DNA of 5,656 nucleotides from Thermoguttaceae bacterium (GTDB taxonomy: Bacteria; Planctomycetota; Planctomycetia; Pirellulales; Thermoguttaceae), in assembly GCA_028695865.1 (NCBI GenBank), contig JAQVID010000259.1:1-5656 (forward strand), given 5' to 3'. The number at the start of each line of letters is the position of its first letter. Position 1 is the first letter of the stretch. The notes under the pieces are model-generated. The model did no database searches. It was not told where the DNA came from and saw nothing but the letters and a program-made list of their open reading frames with translations. Shown piece by piece: positions 1 to 5,269 of the stretch. The position numbers and the translations under genes are program-made.

Positions 1-46
1 CTTTTGGAGATGTATTGGAGATATTTTGGCAAGACAAGGCTGTATT

Positions 47-127
47 GCCGGCGGGACGAAATATTCCTCCCACTCTGCCGTACCGGTCTTGCGGCCAAGA
101 GGAATCCGGGGTAACCGGCTTTTTTTT
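47..127 (+). terminator. terminator-like nested hairpin followed by eight T
   Basis: Several inverted segments fold toward a run of eight T at 120-127. GCCGG (47-51) can pair with CCGGC (115-119), and ATTCCTC (63-69) with GAGGAAT (99-105). An alternative, more compact fold uses GCCG and TACC (77-84) with GGTA and CGGC (110-119) around a TCTTG/CAAGA hairpin (87-100). A GC-rich stem directly followed by T8 is the usual form of a Rho-independent terminator and could end a gene lying before the window. Against this, the same stretch is open in all six frames and reads plausibly as a minus-strand coding start (137 to 1), so the call is tentative. Confidence 0.35.
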
Positions 128-237
128 CTTGGCGCCATTGATTCTTCATTTGCAATAAAAAAGCGCTTTTACCCTGTGAAAAAAGTCGCTTGGTTAATAA
201 AAAGTAAACTAATCAAAAAACGAGAAAATGAAGAGTG

Positions 238-267
238 TGTATTACAAAAAGGTATTTGTGTAATACA
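238..267. repeat. 9-bp inverted repeat with 12-nt loop
   Basis: TGTATTACA (238-246) is the exact reverse complement of TGTAATACA (259-267). The arms are AT-rich with no T-tract immediately after them. This looks more like an operator-type site or a local hairpin than a terminator. The loop and right arm contain GTATTTGTGT (252-261), which recurs at 646-655. Confidence 0.5.
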
Positions 268-271
268 AGCC

Positions 272-294
272 CTTTCGAAAAACTTTTTTGAAAG
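272..294. repeat. near-perfect 23-nt hairpin
   Basis: CTTTC (272-276) pairs with GAAAG (290-294), and the intervening G plus A-run pairs with the T-run. This leaves a centre at position 283 and one G-T wobble. The stem is low in GC, so as RNA it would be weak. The T-run lies inside the stem, not after it, so it does not match a standard terminator. Confidence 0.45.
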
Positions 295-363
295 AAAATA
301 AAGAAAGTAAAGTTTATTTCTGCGCGGATTCACTTCGTCCTGTTGGTATACTGTAGTGTGAGG

Positions 364-407
364 AATACATTCTTCCGCAACCTGTCTGTAAGTATCCGGA
401 ATGTATT
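364..407. repeat. 9-bp inverted repeat, spaced
   Basis: AATACATTC (364-372) is the exact reverse complement of GAATGTATT (399-407). A second short pairing, TTCCG (373-377) with CGGAA (397-401), could extend or compete with the stem. The repeat sits in the gene-poor region. I cannot assign a function. Confidence 0.45.
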
Positions 408-634
408 GTGAAACAGCCTCCGCCATGCCTTCGGCGAGCAGTTGTCACAACGGCGGTGAATCAGTTTCACTGTAGTCCGTGCGAAAGAAACCAAGGGATT
501 CCAACCGTGTGTCATAACAACAAAGATTGTTTATACCCATTGTGACTAACGCTGATTGCGTTTCATCAGACTCGTTGTAAATGAAAGACGAATTTTGAGA
601 GTGTACCAATGCGCCAATTCACGGTTCAATGATG

Positions 635-655
635 ACACAAATATTGTATTTGTGT
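635..655. repeat. perfect 9-bp hairpin with 3-nt loop
   Basis: ACACAAATA (635-643) and TATTTGTGT (647-655) are exact reverse complements around a TTG loop. The arm sequence GTATTTGTGT is shared with the inverted repeat at 238-267. The following bases are only moderately T-rich, so it is a poor terminator candidate. A protein-binding site or an RNA hairpin are both possible. Confidence 0.5.
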
Positions 656-842
656 TCAGAAGAACTTTTGTTTAACGGTAATGTGCGTAACTAAAATCGA
701 AGCACGTTGGTTGTTGTCGCGATAACATGTGTTGCTTTCGCGAATCTGCGTCATTCTGTAAGTTGTTCGCTTTTGAAGTCTTTTACAACTGTTATCCGGG
801 CGGGCCGAACGAAAAAACTGTCGAAAAATGGTCCGGGCCGTA

Positions 843-871
843 TTTTCTTCAGACGAAAAATCGCTTATAAT
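843..871 (+). promoter_or_regulatory. probable hisF promoter
   Basis: TATAAT at 866-871 is a perfect sigma-70-type -10 box, about 80 nt before the hisF start codon. The -35 position is weak: TTTTCT at 843-848 with 17-nt spacing matches the consensus only partly. The first transcribed base would be near 878, giving a 5' leader of about 70 nt. The leader contains a GGAGGGG stretch at 898-904 ahead of the real hisF ribosome binding site. Confidence 0.5.
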
Positions 872-949
872 ATAAATTGAGTGTGTTTACCTTGTATGGA
901 GGGGTCGTGCCCTGTTTCGTTGTTTTTCGGACGTGTGATTGGAGTACAA

Positions 950-1714
950 ATGGATTATCGTAGAATTATTCCCTGTTTGGATGTCAAAGACGGTCGCTTG
1001 GTCAAAGGCGTTAATTTTGTTAATTTGAAAGAAGTTGGTGATCCAGCCGAAAACGCCAAGGCTTATTCGGACGCCGGCGCTGACGAACTCGTTTTTCTCG
1101 ATATTACGGCAACGGTGGAGAATCGCAAGACGTTGATCGAAGCGGTTAAACGAACGGTCAAGAGTATTTCGATTCCGCTTACCGTGGGCGGCGGTATCCG
1201 CTCGGTTGACGATATTCAGGAAATGCTCGATATTGGTGTATCGCGTCTTTCGATGAATTCGGCGGCCGTGCGACGTCCGGCTCTGGTGGAAGAAGCGGCC
1301 AAACGATTTGGTTCGGATCGGATTACTGTCGCGATCGATACGAAAAAATCGGCAGTCCTTCCTTCGGGGTTTGAAGTTGTTGTTCGCGGCGGAACAGAAG
1401 GAGCGGGACTCGACGCGGTAGCGTGGGCCAAAGAAGTTGAGCAACTCGGAGCGGGTGCGATCTTGCCGACAAGTATGGATACCGACGGAAAGCAGACCGG
1501 ATATGATATCGCCATGACCCGGGCAATTGCCGACGCGGTCAGCTTGCCTGTGATTGCTTCCGGTGGAGCAGGAACGCTGGAACATTTGTACGAAGCGATT
1601 GTCGATGCGCATGCCGATGCCGTGCTGGTTGCCTCCATTGCGCATTTTGGGACTTTCACGATTAAGCAAATGAAAGAGTTTTTAGCGGGTAAAGGTATTC
1701 CGGTACGACTGTAA
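950..1714 (+). CDS. hisF: imidazole glycerol phosphate synthase, cyclase subunit HisF
   Basis: This 254-residue protein has the normal HisF length. HisF works with the glutaminase HisH in the cytoplasm. It uses ammonia and PRFAR to make imidazole glycerol phosphate and AICAR, the fifth step of histidine synthesis and a link to purine synthesis. The sequence shows the (beta/alpha)8-barrel signature: catalytic Asp11 in IIPCLDVKDGRLVKG, TVGGGIR near 78-84, catalytic Asp130 in VAIDTK, a phosphate-loop region ILPTSMDTDG at 171-180, and VIASGGAG at 201-208. The frame stays open upstream to a GTG at 881. The ATG at 950 was chosen because the N-terminus then places Asp11 and Asp130 at family numbering, and because GGAG (941-944) lies five bases ahead. 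No hisH, hisA or other his gene is in the window. The Pro173 in the phosphate-loop region differs from the Leu seen in several well-known HisF proteins. Confidence 0.97.
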   Translation: MDYRRIIPCLDVKDGRLVKGVNFVNLKEVGDPAENAKAYSDAGADELVFLDITATVENRKTLIEAVKRTVKSISIPLTVGGGIRSVDDIQEMLDIGVSRLSMNSAAVRRPALVEEAAKRFGSDRITVAIDTKKSAVLPSGFEVVVRGGTEGAGLDAVAWAKEVEQLGAGAILPTSMDTDGKQTGYDIAMTRAIADAVSLPVIASGGAGTLEHLYEAIVDAHADAVLVASIAHFGTFTIKQMKEFLAGKGIPVRL

Positions 1715-1715
1715 T

Positions 1716-1742
1716 ACACCCAAGGAACCAGCGTGTTTTTTT
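1716..1742 (+). terminator. weak terminator candidate after hisF
   Basis: A short ACAC (1716-1719) / GTGT (1733-1736) pairing, starting two bases after the hisF stop, runs into seven T at 1736-1742. The four-pair stem is too weak for a confident terminator. The T-run and the 103-nt spacing to the next gene still fit a transcription boundary here. Confidence 0.25.
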
Positions 1743-1808
1743 AAAATACGTCAAATAAATTGAATTTGCGGAGTGATTCACAATATCGGACGATCATACG
1801 GTGAGGCA

Positions 1809-1815
1809 GGGAGGA
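1809..1815 (+). promoter_or_regulatory. strong ribosome binding site deciding the start of the repeat protein
   Basis: GGGAGGA lies two bases before the ATG at 1818, with its GGAG core about five bases upstream. It supports this ATG over the in-frame GTG at 1773, which has no comparable site and would put 15 extra residues before the signal peptide. Confidence 0.65.
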
Positions 1816-1817
1816 AC

Positions 1818-2906
1818 ATGAAGATTTCACGCAAAGCGATTATTACGGTCGCGTTTTTGATCTGGTGTCTGTTGGAAATGTTTCCGTGTGGCATGAAGCT
1901 TTCCGCGGCCGACATGGTTCGTTATCGGACAGGGACCGTCGGTGCCGCGGAAAACGAAGAAACGCTTTCGGGCAAGATTCGAAAGAGCACAGTAGAAGGG
2001 GTCGTTATTGCCGAAGACGGTAAAGACCAAAAGATATCCGCCAATCGAATCGTCTGGACTCAATTTGAAAAAGAGCCGATTAACTTAACGACGGCTCGAA
2101 CACTTATGCAAACGTCTCGCTATGATGAGGTCATCGCCAAGTTGAACGAGATACCGGCAGGGGAACGTTCATCGGCAACGCCATTGGTTCTTGCCGATTG
2201 GGAATATCTTTTGGCCAGCGCGACGGCGGGGAGTGCCTTGGCTCGAAAGAATCATGACGATTTGATTACGGCCGGGCGAATGTTGCGTGAGTATACGAAA
2301 ACGTATTCCGATAGTTGGCAAATGACCGGAGCCAACGAGTTGATTGTGGAAATTCTTTTGGCTTTGGACAAGCCGGGCAACGCCAGGGAGTTTTTTGATT
2401 TTTTGGCCGCAAGACCTTGGGCTGATGTAAAGCTCAAAGCGATGAATTCGTCGGCTGCTGTTTCTCTTATGGAGAAAAAATACGACGAATCGCTCAAGGC
2501 GTATGACGCGGTAATCGCCTTTTCCGCTGAAGATTCAACGCTTGTCCGTCGCGAGAAAATGCTTGCCCAGGCGGGACGTAATCGCGTTCTCATCGCACAA
2601 GGCAAATATGACGACGCGATTGCGGCAATTCAAAAACTTATTGCGTCAACCCCGGCAACGGAAAGCGACGATGTCATGGCAAGGCTTTACAATACGTTGG
2701 GGGAAGCGTGTGTCGCGGGCGGTAAGGTTAAGCAGGCAATCCTTGCGTACTTGCATACGGACCTGCTCTATTCGACTTCCCGGGTTGAACATGTTGCGGC
2801 TTTGCGGGCCTTGTATCGGCTTTGGAAACAGGATTTCCGTGAAGACCGGGCGGCCGAAGTACTAAAAATTTTGCGAAACGAATATAAAATCGTCGATAGT
2901 CATTGA
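1818..2906 (+). CDS. secreted TPR-like repeat protein
   Basis: This 362-residue protein was not identified by name. The N-terminus (MKISRK, then a hydrophobic stretch to about residue 24, then KLSAAD) looks like a Sec signal peptide cleaved near residue 31. No lipobox is seen. Residues 50-85 form a small, probably beta-rich segment with alternating hydrophobic residues. From about 90 onward it is helical with TPR-like units, for example LMQTSRYDEVIAKLNEI (97-113), LMEKKYDESLKAYDAVIAF (217-235), VLIAQGKYDDAIAAIQKLI (257-275) and an AGGKVKQAILAY unit (300-311). TPR proteins are protein-binding scaffolds, so a periplasmic role as partner of the channel encoded next is a reasonable inference, analogous to CpoB beside Tol genes, but no orthology is claimed. 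It ends 22 nt before the ExbB-like gene and probably shares its transcript. Confidence 0.85.
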   Translation: MKISRKAIITVAFLIWCLLEMFPCGMKLSAADMVRYRTGTVGAAENEETLSGKIRKSTVEGVVIAEDGKDQKISANRIVWTQFEKEPINLTTARTLMQTSRYDEVIAKLNEIPAGERSSATPLVLADWEYLLASATAGSALARKNHDDLITAGRMLREYTKTYSDSWQMTGANELIVEILLALDKPGNAREFFDFLAARPWADVKLKAMNSSAAVSLMEKKYDESLKAYDAVIAFSAEDSTLVRREKMLAQAGRNRVLIAQGKYDDAIAAIQKLIASTPATESDDVMARLYNTLGEACVAGGKVKQAILAYLHTDLLYSTSRVEHVAALRALYRLWKQDFREDRAAEVLKILRNEYKIVDSH

Positions 2907-2928
2907 ATGAAACCAAGGAAAGAATTTC

Positions 2929-3921
2929 ATGCGTAACTTATTCAGCTCGTTGGGGAAATACTTTGAGGCCGGTTCGTTCGGTTGGAACGCAACGATCCTG
3001 CTCATTTTGTTTGGAACGATTGTATTTTGCACCTGGCCTTTGCTTGCTCAAGACGATTTGTTCTCGGGAGCGCCGGACACAGCGGCTCCTGCGAAACAGG
3101 CTGCGCCCGCAAAGGCCAATCCGGTTTCCGCTCCGCCCGTTGAGAAACCAGCGGCCCCGGCTGCCGACCCTGCGCCCGCTCCGCCAGCGGCACAAGCGGA
3201 CGCCCCTTCCGCTCCGGCTGCCGACGCGGCCGCTTCCGCTCCGGCTGCGGCCACAGCGGACACGAACAGTACTTCCGAACGACAAGGCGATAATTATCTG
3301 GTCTGGATGATGAAATCGCTCGGCTGGTTCTTTTCGCCTGTTTTTATCGTCATGTCATTGACCATGGTCGCGATTATGGTCATGAATTGCATTTCGATAC
3401 GACGGGCCAATCTTGTCCCCGAGGAACTTGTTCGACGTTTCGGGACGCTCTTGGACGAAGCAAAATATCAGGATGCGTATCAGGTCGCCAAGGATGATGA
3501 TTCGTTACTCGGAAAAGTTTTGTCGTCCGGACTTTCACGCATGCAGGGTGGATACGACAAAGCGGTTCAAGGTATGCAAGATGTTGCTCAAGAAGAAACG
3601 ATGAGACTGGAACATCAGTTGGGGTATTTGTCGCTGATCGGCAATCTGGCCCCGATGATCGGCTTGTTCGGTACGGTTGTCGGTATGATCGACGCGTTTC
3701 AGGTGATTGCCGCCGGTGGTTCGGCTCCGTCTCCCCAAAAGCTCGCGGAAGGAATCGCAACGGCCATGTTTACGACGATGGTCGGTTTGGCTATTGCGCT
3801 TCCGTCTCTGGCGTTTTATGATATTTTCAGGAACCGCCTGGCCCGGTTTACTCTCGAAATTGGTATCATCAGCGACAACTTCATGAGTCGTTTCTCGTCG
3901 ATGACACCACGAAAACCGTAA
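2929..3921 (+). CDS. MotA/TolQ/ExbB family proton channel protein with Ala/Pro-rich linker
   Basis: This 330-residue inner-membrane protein belongs to the TolQ/ExbB family, which with ExbD/TolR subunits uses proton flow to drive envelope work. A hydrophobic segment at about 20-40 ending in PLLAQDD is a signal peptide or signal anchor. Residues 48-115 are an Ala/Pro-rich linker. The channel domain follows: a first membrane helix at about 132-153, a cytoplasmic helical part at 155-230, and two conserved helices at about 233-260 (containing the family motif NLAPMIGLFGTVVGMIDAF) and 274-298 (GIATAMFTTMVGLAIALPS). The extra N-terminal segment and linker make it longer than classical ExbB. AAGGAAAG at 2915-2922 is a good ribosome binding site for the ATG at 2929. 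The next ATG downstream of the stop begins an ExbD gene, confirming the functional setting. The substrate or outer-membrane partner is not visible. Confidence 0.93.
   Translation: MRNLFSSLGKYFEAGSFGWNATILLILFGTIVFCTWPLLAQDDLFSGAPDTAAPAKQAAPAKANPVSAPPVEKPAAPAADPAPAPPAAQADAPSAPAADAAASAPAAATADTNSTSERQGDNYLVWMMKSLGWFFSPVFIVMSLTMVAIMVMNCISIRRANLVPEELVRRFGTLLDEAKYQDAYQVAKDDDSLLGKVLSSGLSRMQGGYDKAVQGMQDVAQEETMRLEHQLGYLSLIGNLAPMIGLFGTVVGMIDAFQVIAAGGSAPSPQKLAEGIATAMFTTMVGLAIALPSLAFYDIFRNRLARFTLEIGIISDNFMSRFSSMTPRKP
3207..3248 (+). repeat. direct repeat within the Ala/Pro linker coding region
   Basis: TTCCGCTCCGGCTGC occurs exactly at 3207-3221 and 3234-3248, a 27-bp (nine-codon) period that keeps the reading frame. 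The related CCGGCTGCCGAC occurs at 3157-3168 and 3214-3225. These suggest that the linker grew by in-frame duplication. The GC-rich repeat also creates long spurious open frames on the opposite strand. Confidence 0.7.
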
Positions 3922-3936
3922 TTGAGTGCAGTTGCC

Positions 3937-4407
3937 ATGAAACGAAAATATTCATCGCTGTCGCCCGGGTCATTGAACATGACCCCCATGATCGATATCG
4001 TTTTTTTGCTGATATCCTTTTTTACCCTGGTGATTAATTTTTCCAAGGCGGAGCAGCATGAAGACGTTTTACTGCCCAAGAGTGAATTGGCTCAACCACC
4101 GGAGACGGTGCCCGGCGAACTCTTGACATTTCAAGTTACTCAAAGCGATGAGATTTTCATTGGCTCGACCGTTTGTTATTTGGACGACGCGCCCAGAGCC
4201 AGAGGCGTGCCGTTTTCCAAAGCGTTGCGCGACGAGCTTCATGTGATTCGATCAGTAACACGAACAGACGCGGCAGGCGTGACCGCTGTCGTTCGGGCCG
4301 ATGAAAATGTTCGGACCGGATTTGTTCAGCGACTTATCGCTCAATGTCAGGAACAGGGTATGGAAACCTTTGTTTTGCGGGCAAGACAGGTTCGTTACGA
4401 GGAATAA
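3937..4407 (+). CDS. ExbD/TolR family biopolymer transport protein (first copy)
   Basis: This protein of 156 residues is a single-pass membrane protein of the ExbD/TolR family, the partner of the ExbB-like protein encoded just before it. A short basic cytoplasmic N-terminus (MKRKYSS) is followed by NMTPMIDIVFLLISFF and a membrane helix at about 17-34. Asp20 in MTPMID corresponds to the essential proton-path aspartate of the family. The rest (about 40-156) is the periplasmic domain, ending in RQVRYEE. The start is uncertain. An in-frame TTG at 3922 directly follows the upstream stop codon and would add five residues. Neither start has a clear ribosome binding site, so translational coupling is likely. 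The ATG was preferred because it gives the usual basic N-terminus. It belongs to the same gene group as the ExbB-like gene. Confidence 0.92.
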   Translation: MKRKYSSLSPGSLNMTPMIDIVFLLISFFTLVINFSKAEQHEDVLLPKSELAQPPETVPGELLTFQVTQSDEIFIGSTVCYLDDAPRARGVPFSKALRDELHVIRSVTRTDAAGVTAVVRADENVRTGFVQRLIAQCQEQGMETFVLRARQVRYEE

Positions 4408-4430
4408 GGATGTTCCCGTGTATTTGCTTG

Positions 4431-4458
4431 TTGACAGACGTTGATTAAATTATTGAAT
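4431..4458 (+). promoter_or_regulatory. possible promoter for the second exbD and the kinase
   Basis: TTGACA at 4431-4436 is a perfect sigma-70-type -35 box. With 16-nt spacing the -10 element would be TTGAAT at 4453-4458, only a partial match. The -10 area is strongly AT-rich and lies on a tandem repeat. If real, the transcript would carry a leader of about 270 nt before exbD, so the second exbD and the kinase could be expressed apart from the genes upstream. Confidence 0.35.
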
Positions 4459-4477
4459 ATTAAGTATTGAATATTAA
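4451..4477. repeat. 13-bp tandem direct repeat (TATTGAATATTAA)
   Basis: TATTGAATATTAA occurs exactly at 4451-4463 and 4465-4477, separated by one G, so the period is 14 bp. Each copy holds the palindromic AATATT. The repeat overlaps the expected -10 region of the putative promoter. It may be a regulator site or an AT slippage duplication. Confidence 0.7.
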
Positions 4478-4609
4478 ATTGCGTTTGTCACTCGCGTTGG
4501 TAAAATTTGTTTGTATTTTTGTTTTGCGATTTATTTCATTGTTCGCGTTGTGTGGTCTGAAATTTCTCCGTTTTCCGACAGGCAAGCGGGGAGCCCATGA
4601 CCGAACAAT

Positions 4610-4633
4610 GGAAGAATCGGCAGGAAGAATCGG
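4610..4633. repeat. 11-bp direct repeat (GGAAGAATCGG) with a third partial copy at the exbD start
   Basis: GGAAGAATCGG occurs at 4610-4620 and 4623-4633 with a 13-bp period. The core GAAGAATCG appears a third time at 4729-4737, directly touching the ATG at 4738. The third copy occupies the position of the ribosome binding region, where no strong Shine-Dalgarno sequence is seen. Confidence 0.6.
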
Positions 4634-4638
4634 TCGTA

Positions 4639-4652
4639 TAAAACCGGTTTTA
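4639..4652. repeat. perfect 14-bp palindrome TAAAACCGGTTTTA
   Basis: The sequence reads identically on both strands with no mismatch. It lies 86 nt before the second exbD ATG and just after the GGAAGAATCGG repeats. It could be a binding site for a dimeric regulator. As RNA it would form no good loop, which argues against a terminator. Confidence 0.55.
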
Positions 4653-4737
4653 CTTGATGTTTTGTGTTGTGCGGAGAGAGCATACCCGTTTTTGGGCGGG
4701 CCGGTGCGGCACAGGAAGAGAAAGACACGAAGAATCG

Positions 4738-5259
4738 ATGGGTATTCGCGATATAAAATTGAGAAGCGATGGCGTCAAGTTGCAGATGACGTCGATGATT
4801 GACGTCGTCTTTTTACTTTTGTCGTTTTTTATCATTACGTACAGAACGCCGGAAATTGAGGGTGATTTCAATATACGCATGCCTGTACAGGTCCAATCGA
4901 ACAAATTGCCTTCGCTGGACGACTTGACGCCGGTTATTGTTCGGCTTGCGTCCGATTCACAAGGCGAGCTGACCGGAATCGTTTTTGGCGACAAGTCGTT
5001 GGGAGTCGATTTCCAACTTTTGCGAAAATCGATCTTCGAGTACATTCAAGCGTCAGGTTCGGTTGATTTTCAGCAGGCGTTGACGACTTCTGTTATACCG
5101 GCTTTTAAGGACGATCTGGAAGTTGAGTTCGATTGCGACCCGAAACTTCGATATAAATATACCATGCTGGGAATAACAGCGGTTACGGGTTACCTCAACG
5201 GCGAGAATCAAATCGTCAAGATGGTCGAAAAAGTCAAGTTTACTCCTCCCAAAAAATAG
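4738..5259 (+). CDS. ExbD/TolR family biopolymer transport protein (second copy)
   Basis: This 173-residue single-pass membrane protein is a second, clearly diverged ExbD. The cytoplasmic N-terminus (MGIRDIKLRSDGVKLQ) leads into MTSMIDVVFLLLSFFIIT. Asp22 is the expected proton-path aspartate and the membrane helix spans about 20-37. Residues 40-173 are the periplasmic domain, ending in a basic VKMVEKVKFTPPKK tail. It differs from the first copy in MTSMID versus MTPMID and in almost all of the periplasmic domain, so it is not a recent duplicate. The frame is open upstream to TTG 4654. The ATG at 4738 was chosen because it places the membrane helix at the family's usual distance from the N-terminus. 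No clear ribosome binding site precedes it. The kinase gene begins 10 nt after its stop, so the two are likely co-transcribed. Confidence 0.92.
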   Translation: MGIRDIKLRSDGVKLQMTSMIDVVFLLLSFFIITYRTPEIEGDFNIRMPVQVQSNKLPSLDDLTPVIVRLASDSQGELTGIVFGDKSLGVDFQLLRKSIFEYIQASGSVDFQQALTTSVIPAFKDDLEVEFDCDPKLRYKYTMLGITAVTGYLNGENQIVKMVEKVKFTPPKK

Positions 5260-5269
5260 AGACAACGAT

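Larger units (their letters stand above)
128..842. other. long gene-poor region before hisF
   Basis: I see no convincing gene in this stretch of about 700 nt. Open frames of 60 to 90 codons exist on both strands, but they lack good ribosome binding sites and recognisable motifs, and they run through AT-rich hairpins. No tRNA or rRNA pattern was recognised. The first 170 nt are clearly AT-rich; the rest is closer to the window average. The region contains several short inverted repeats, listed separately, plus perfect palindromes AAAAGCGCTTTT (159-170) and TTCGCGAA (737-744), an imperfect one at 713-726, and small hairpins at 456-470 and 548-562. It may be a long regulatory region, a decayed gene, or the site of an unrecognised small RNA. 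Confidence 0.55.
4408..4737. other. 330-nt gap between the two exbD genes
   Basis: This spacer is unusually long for an otherwise tightly packed group. It is T-rich on the + strand in its first half. It contains a perfect TTGACA, a 13-bp tandem repeat, an 11-bp repeat and a 14-bp palindrome, each listed separately. A frame of 111 codons from TTG 4467 runs into the second exbD and resembles no family I know. A mini-frame of 14 codons starts at ATG 4597 after GGGGAG and stops at 4641. I consider neither a real gene. The likely role is a promoter plus a long 5' leader, or remnants of lost coding sequence. Confidence 0.5.

Noticed and set aside
272..294. Hairpin considered as a terminator
   Set aside because: The T-run is part of the stem and no T-tract follows. 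The stem has few G-C pairs.
26..301. 91-codon plus-strand frame crossing the T8 tract
   Set aside because: It starts at TTG without a binding site, crosses a terminator-like hairpin, and ends in Lys/Phe-rich low-complexity sequence.
169..426. 85-codon minus-strand frame starting MAEAVSQYIPD
   Set aside because: The beginning looks protein-like, but the second half is low-complexity and runs through AT-rich hairpins. The only purine-rich site is too close to the start, and I recognise no family.
887..1669. 260-codon minus-strand frame opposite hisF
   Set aside because: It is the shadow of a certain gene. The composition is Arg/Asn/Ser-rich and no motif is present.
2903..3310. 135-codon plus-strand frame overlapping the ExbB-like gene start, rich in Arg, Pro and Leu
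   Set aside because: It is the out-of-frame reading of the GC-rich Ala/Pro linker. The ExbB frame carries the family motifs.
4451..4477. Tandem repeat considered as a CRISPR or iteron origin
   Set aside because: There are only two copies of 13 bp, separated by a single base. There are no spacers, no cas genes and no replication protein nearby.
4597..4641. 14-codon mini-frame after GGGGAG
   Set aside because: It is very short, its spacing to the purine-rich site is only three bases, and it ends without any recognisable function. It could be a leader peptide, but nothing in the sequence supports that.
4467..4802. 111-codon plus-strand frame with a hydrophobic N-terminus between the exbD genes
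   Set aside because: It starts at TTG inside the AT-rich tandem repeat, has no binding site, turns into Arg/Lys-rich sequence and overlaps the second exbD out of frame. The hydrophobic part reflects T-rich DNA.
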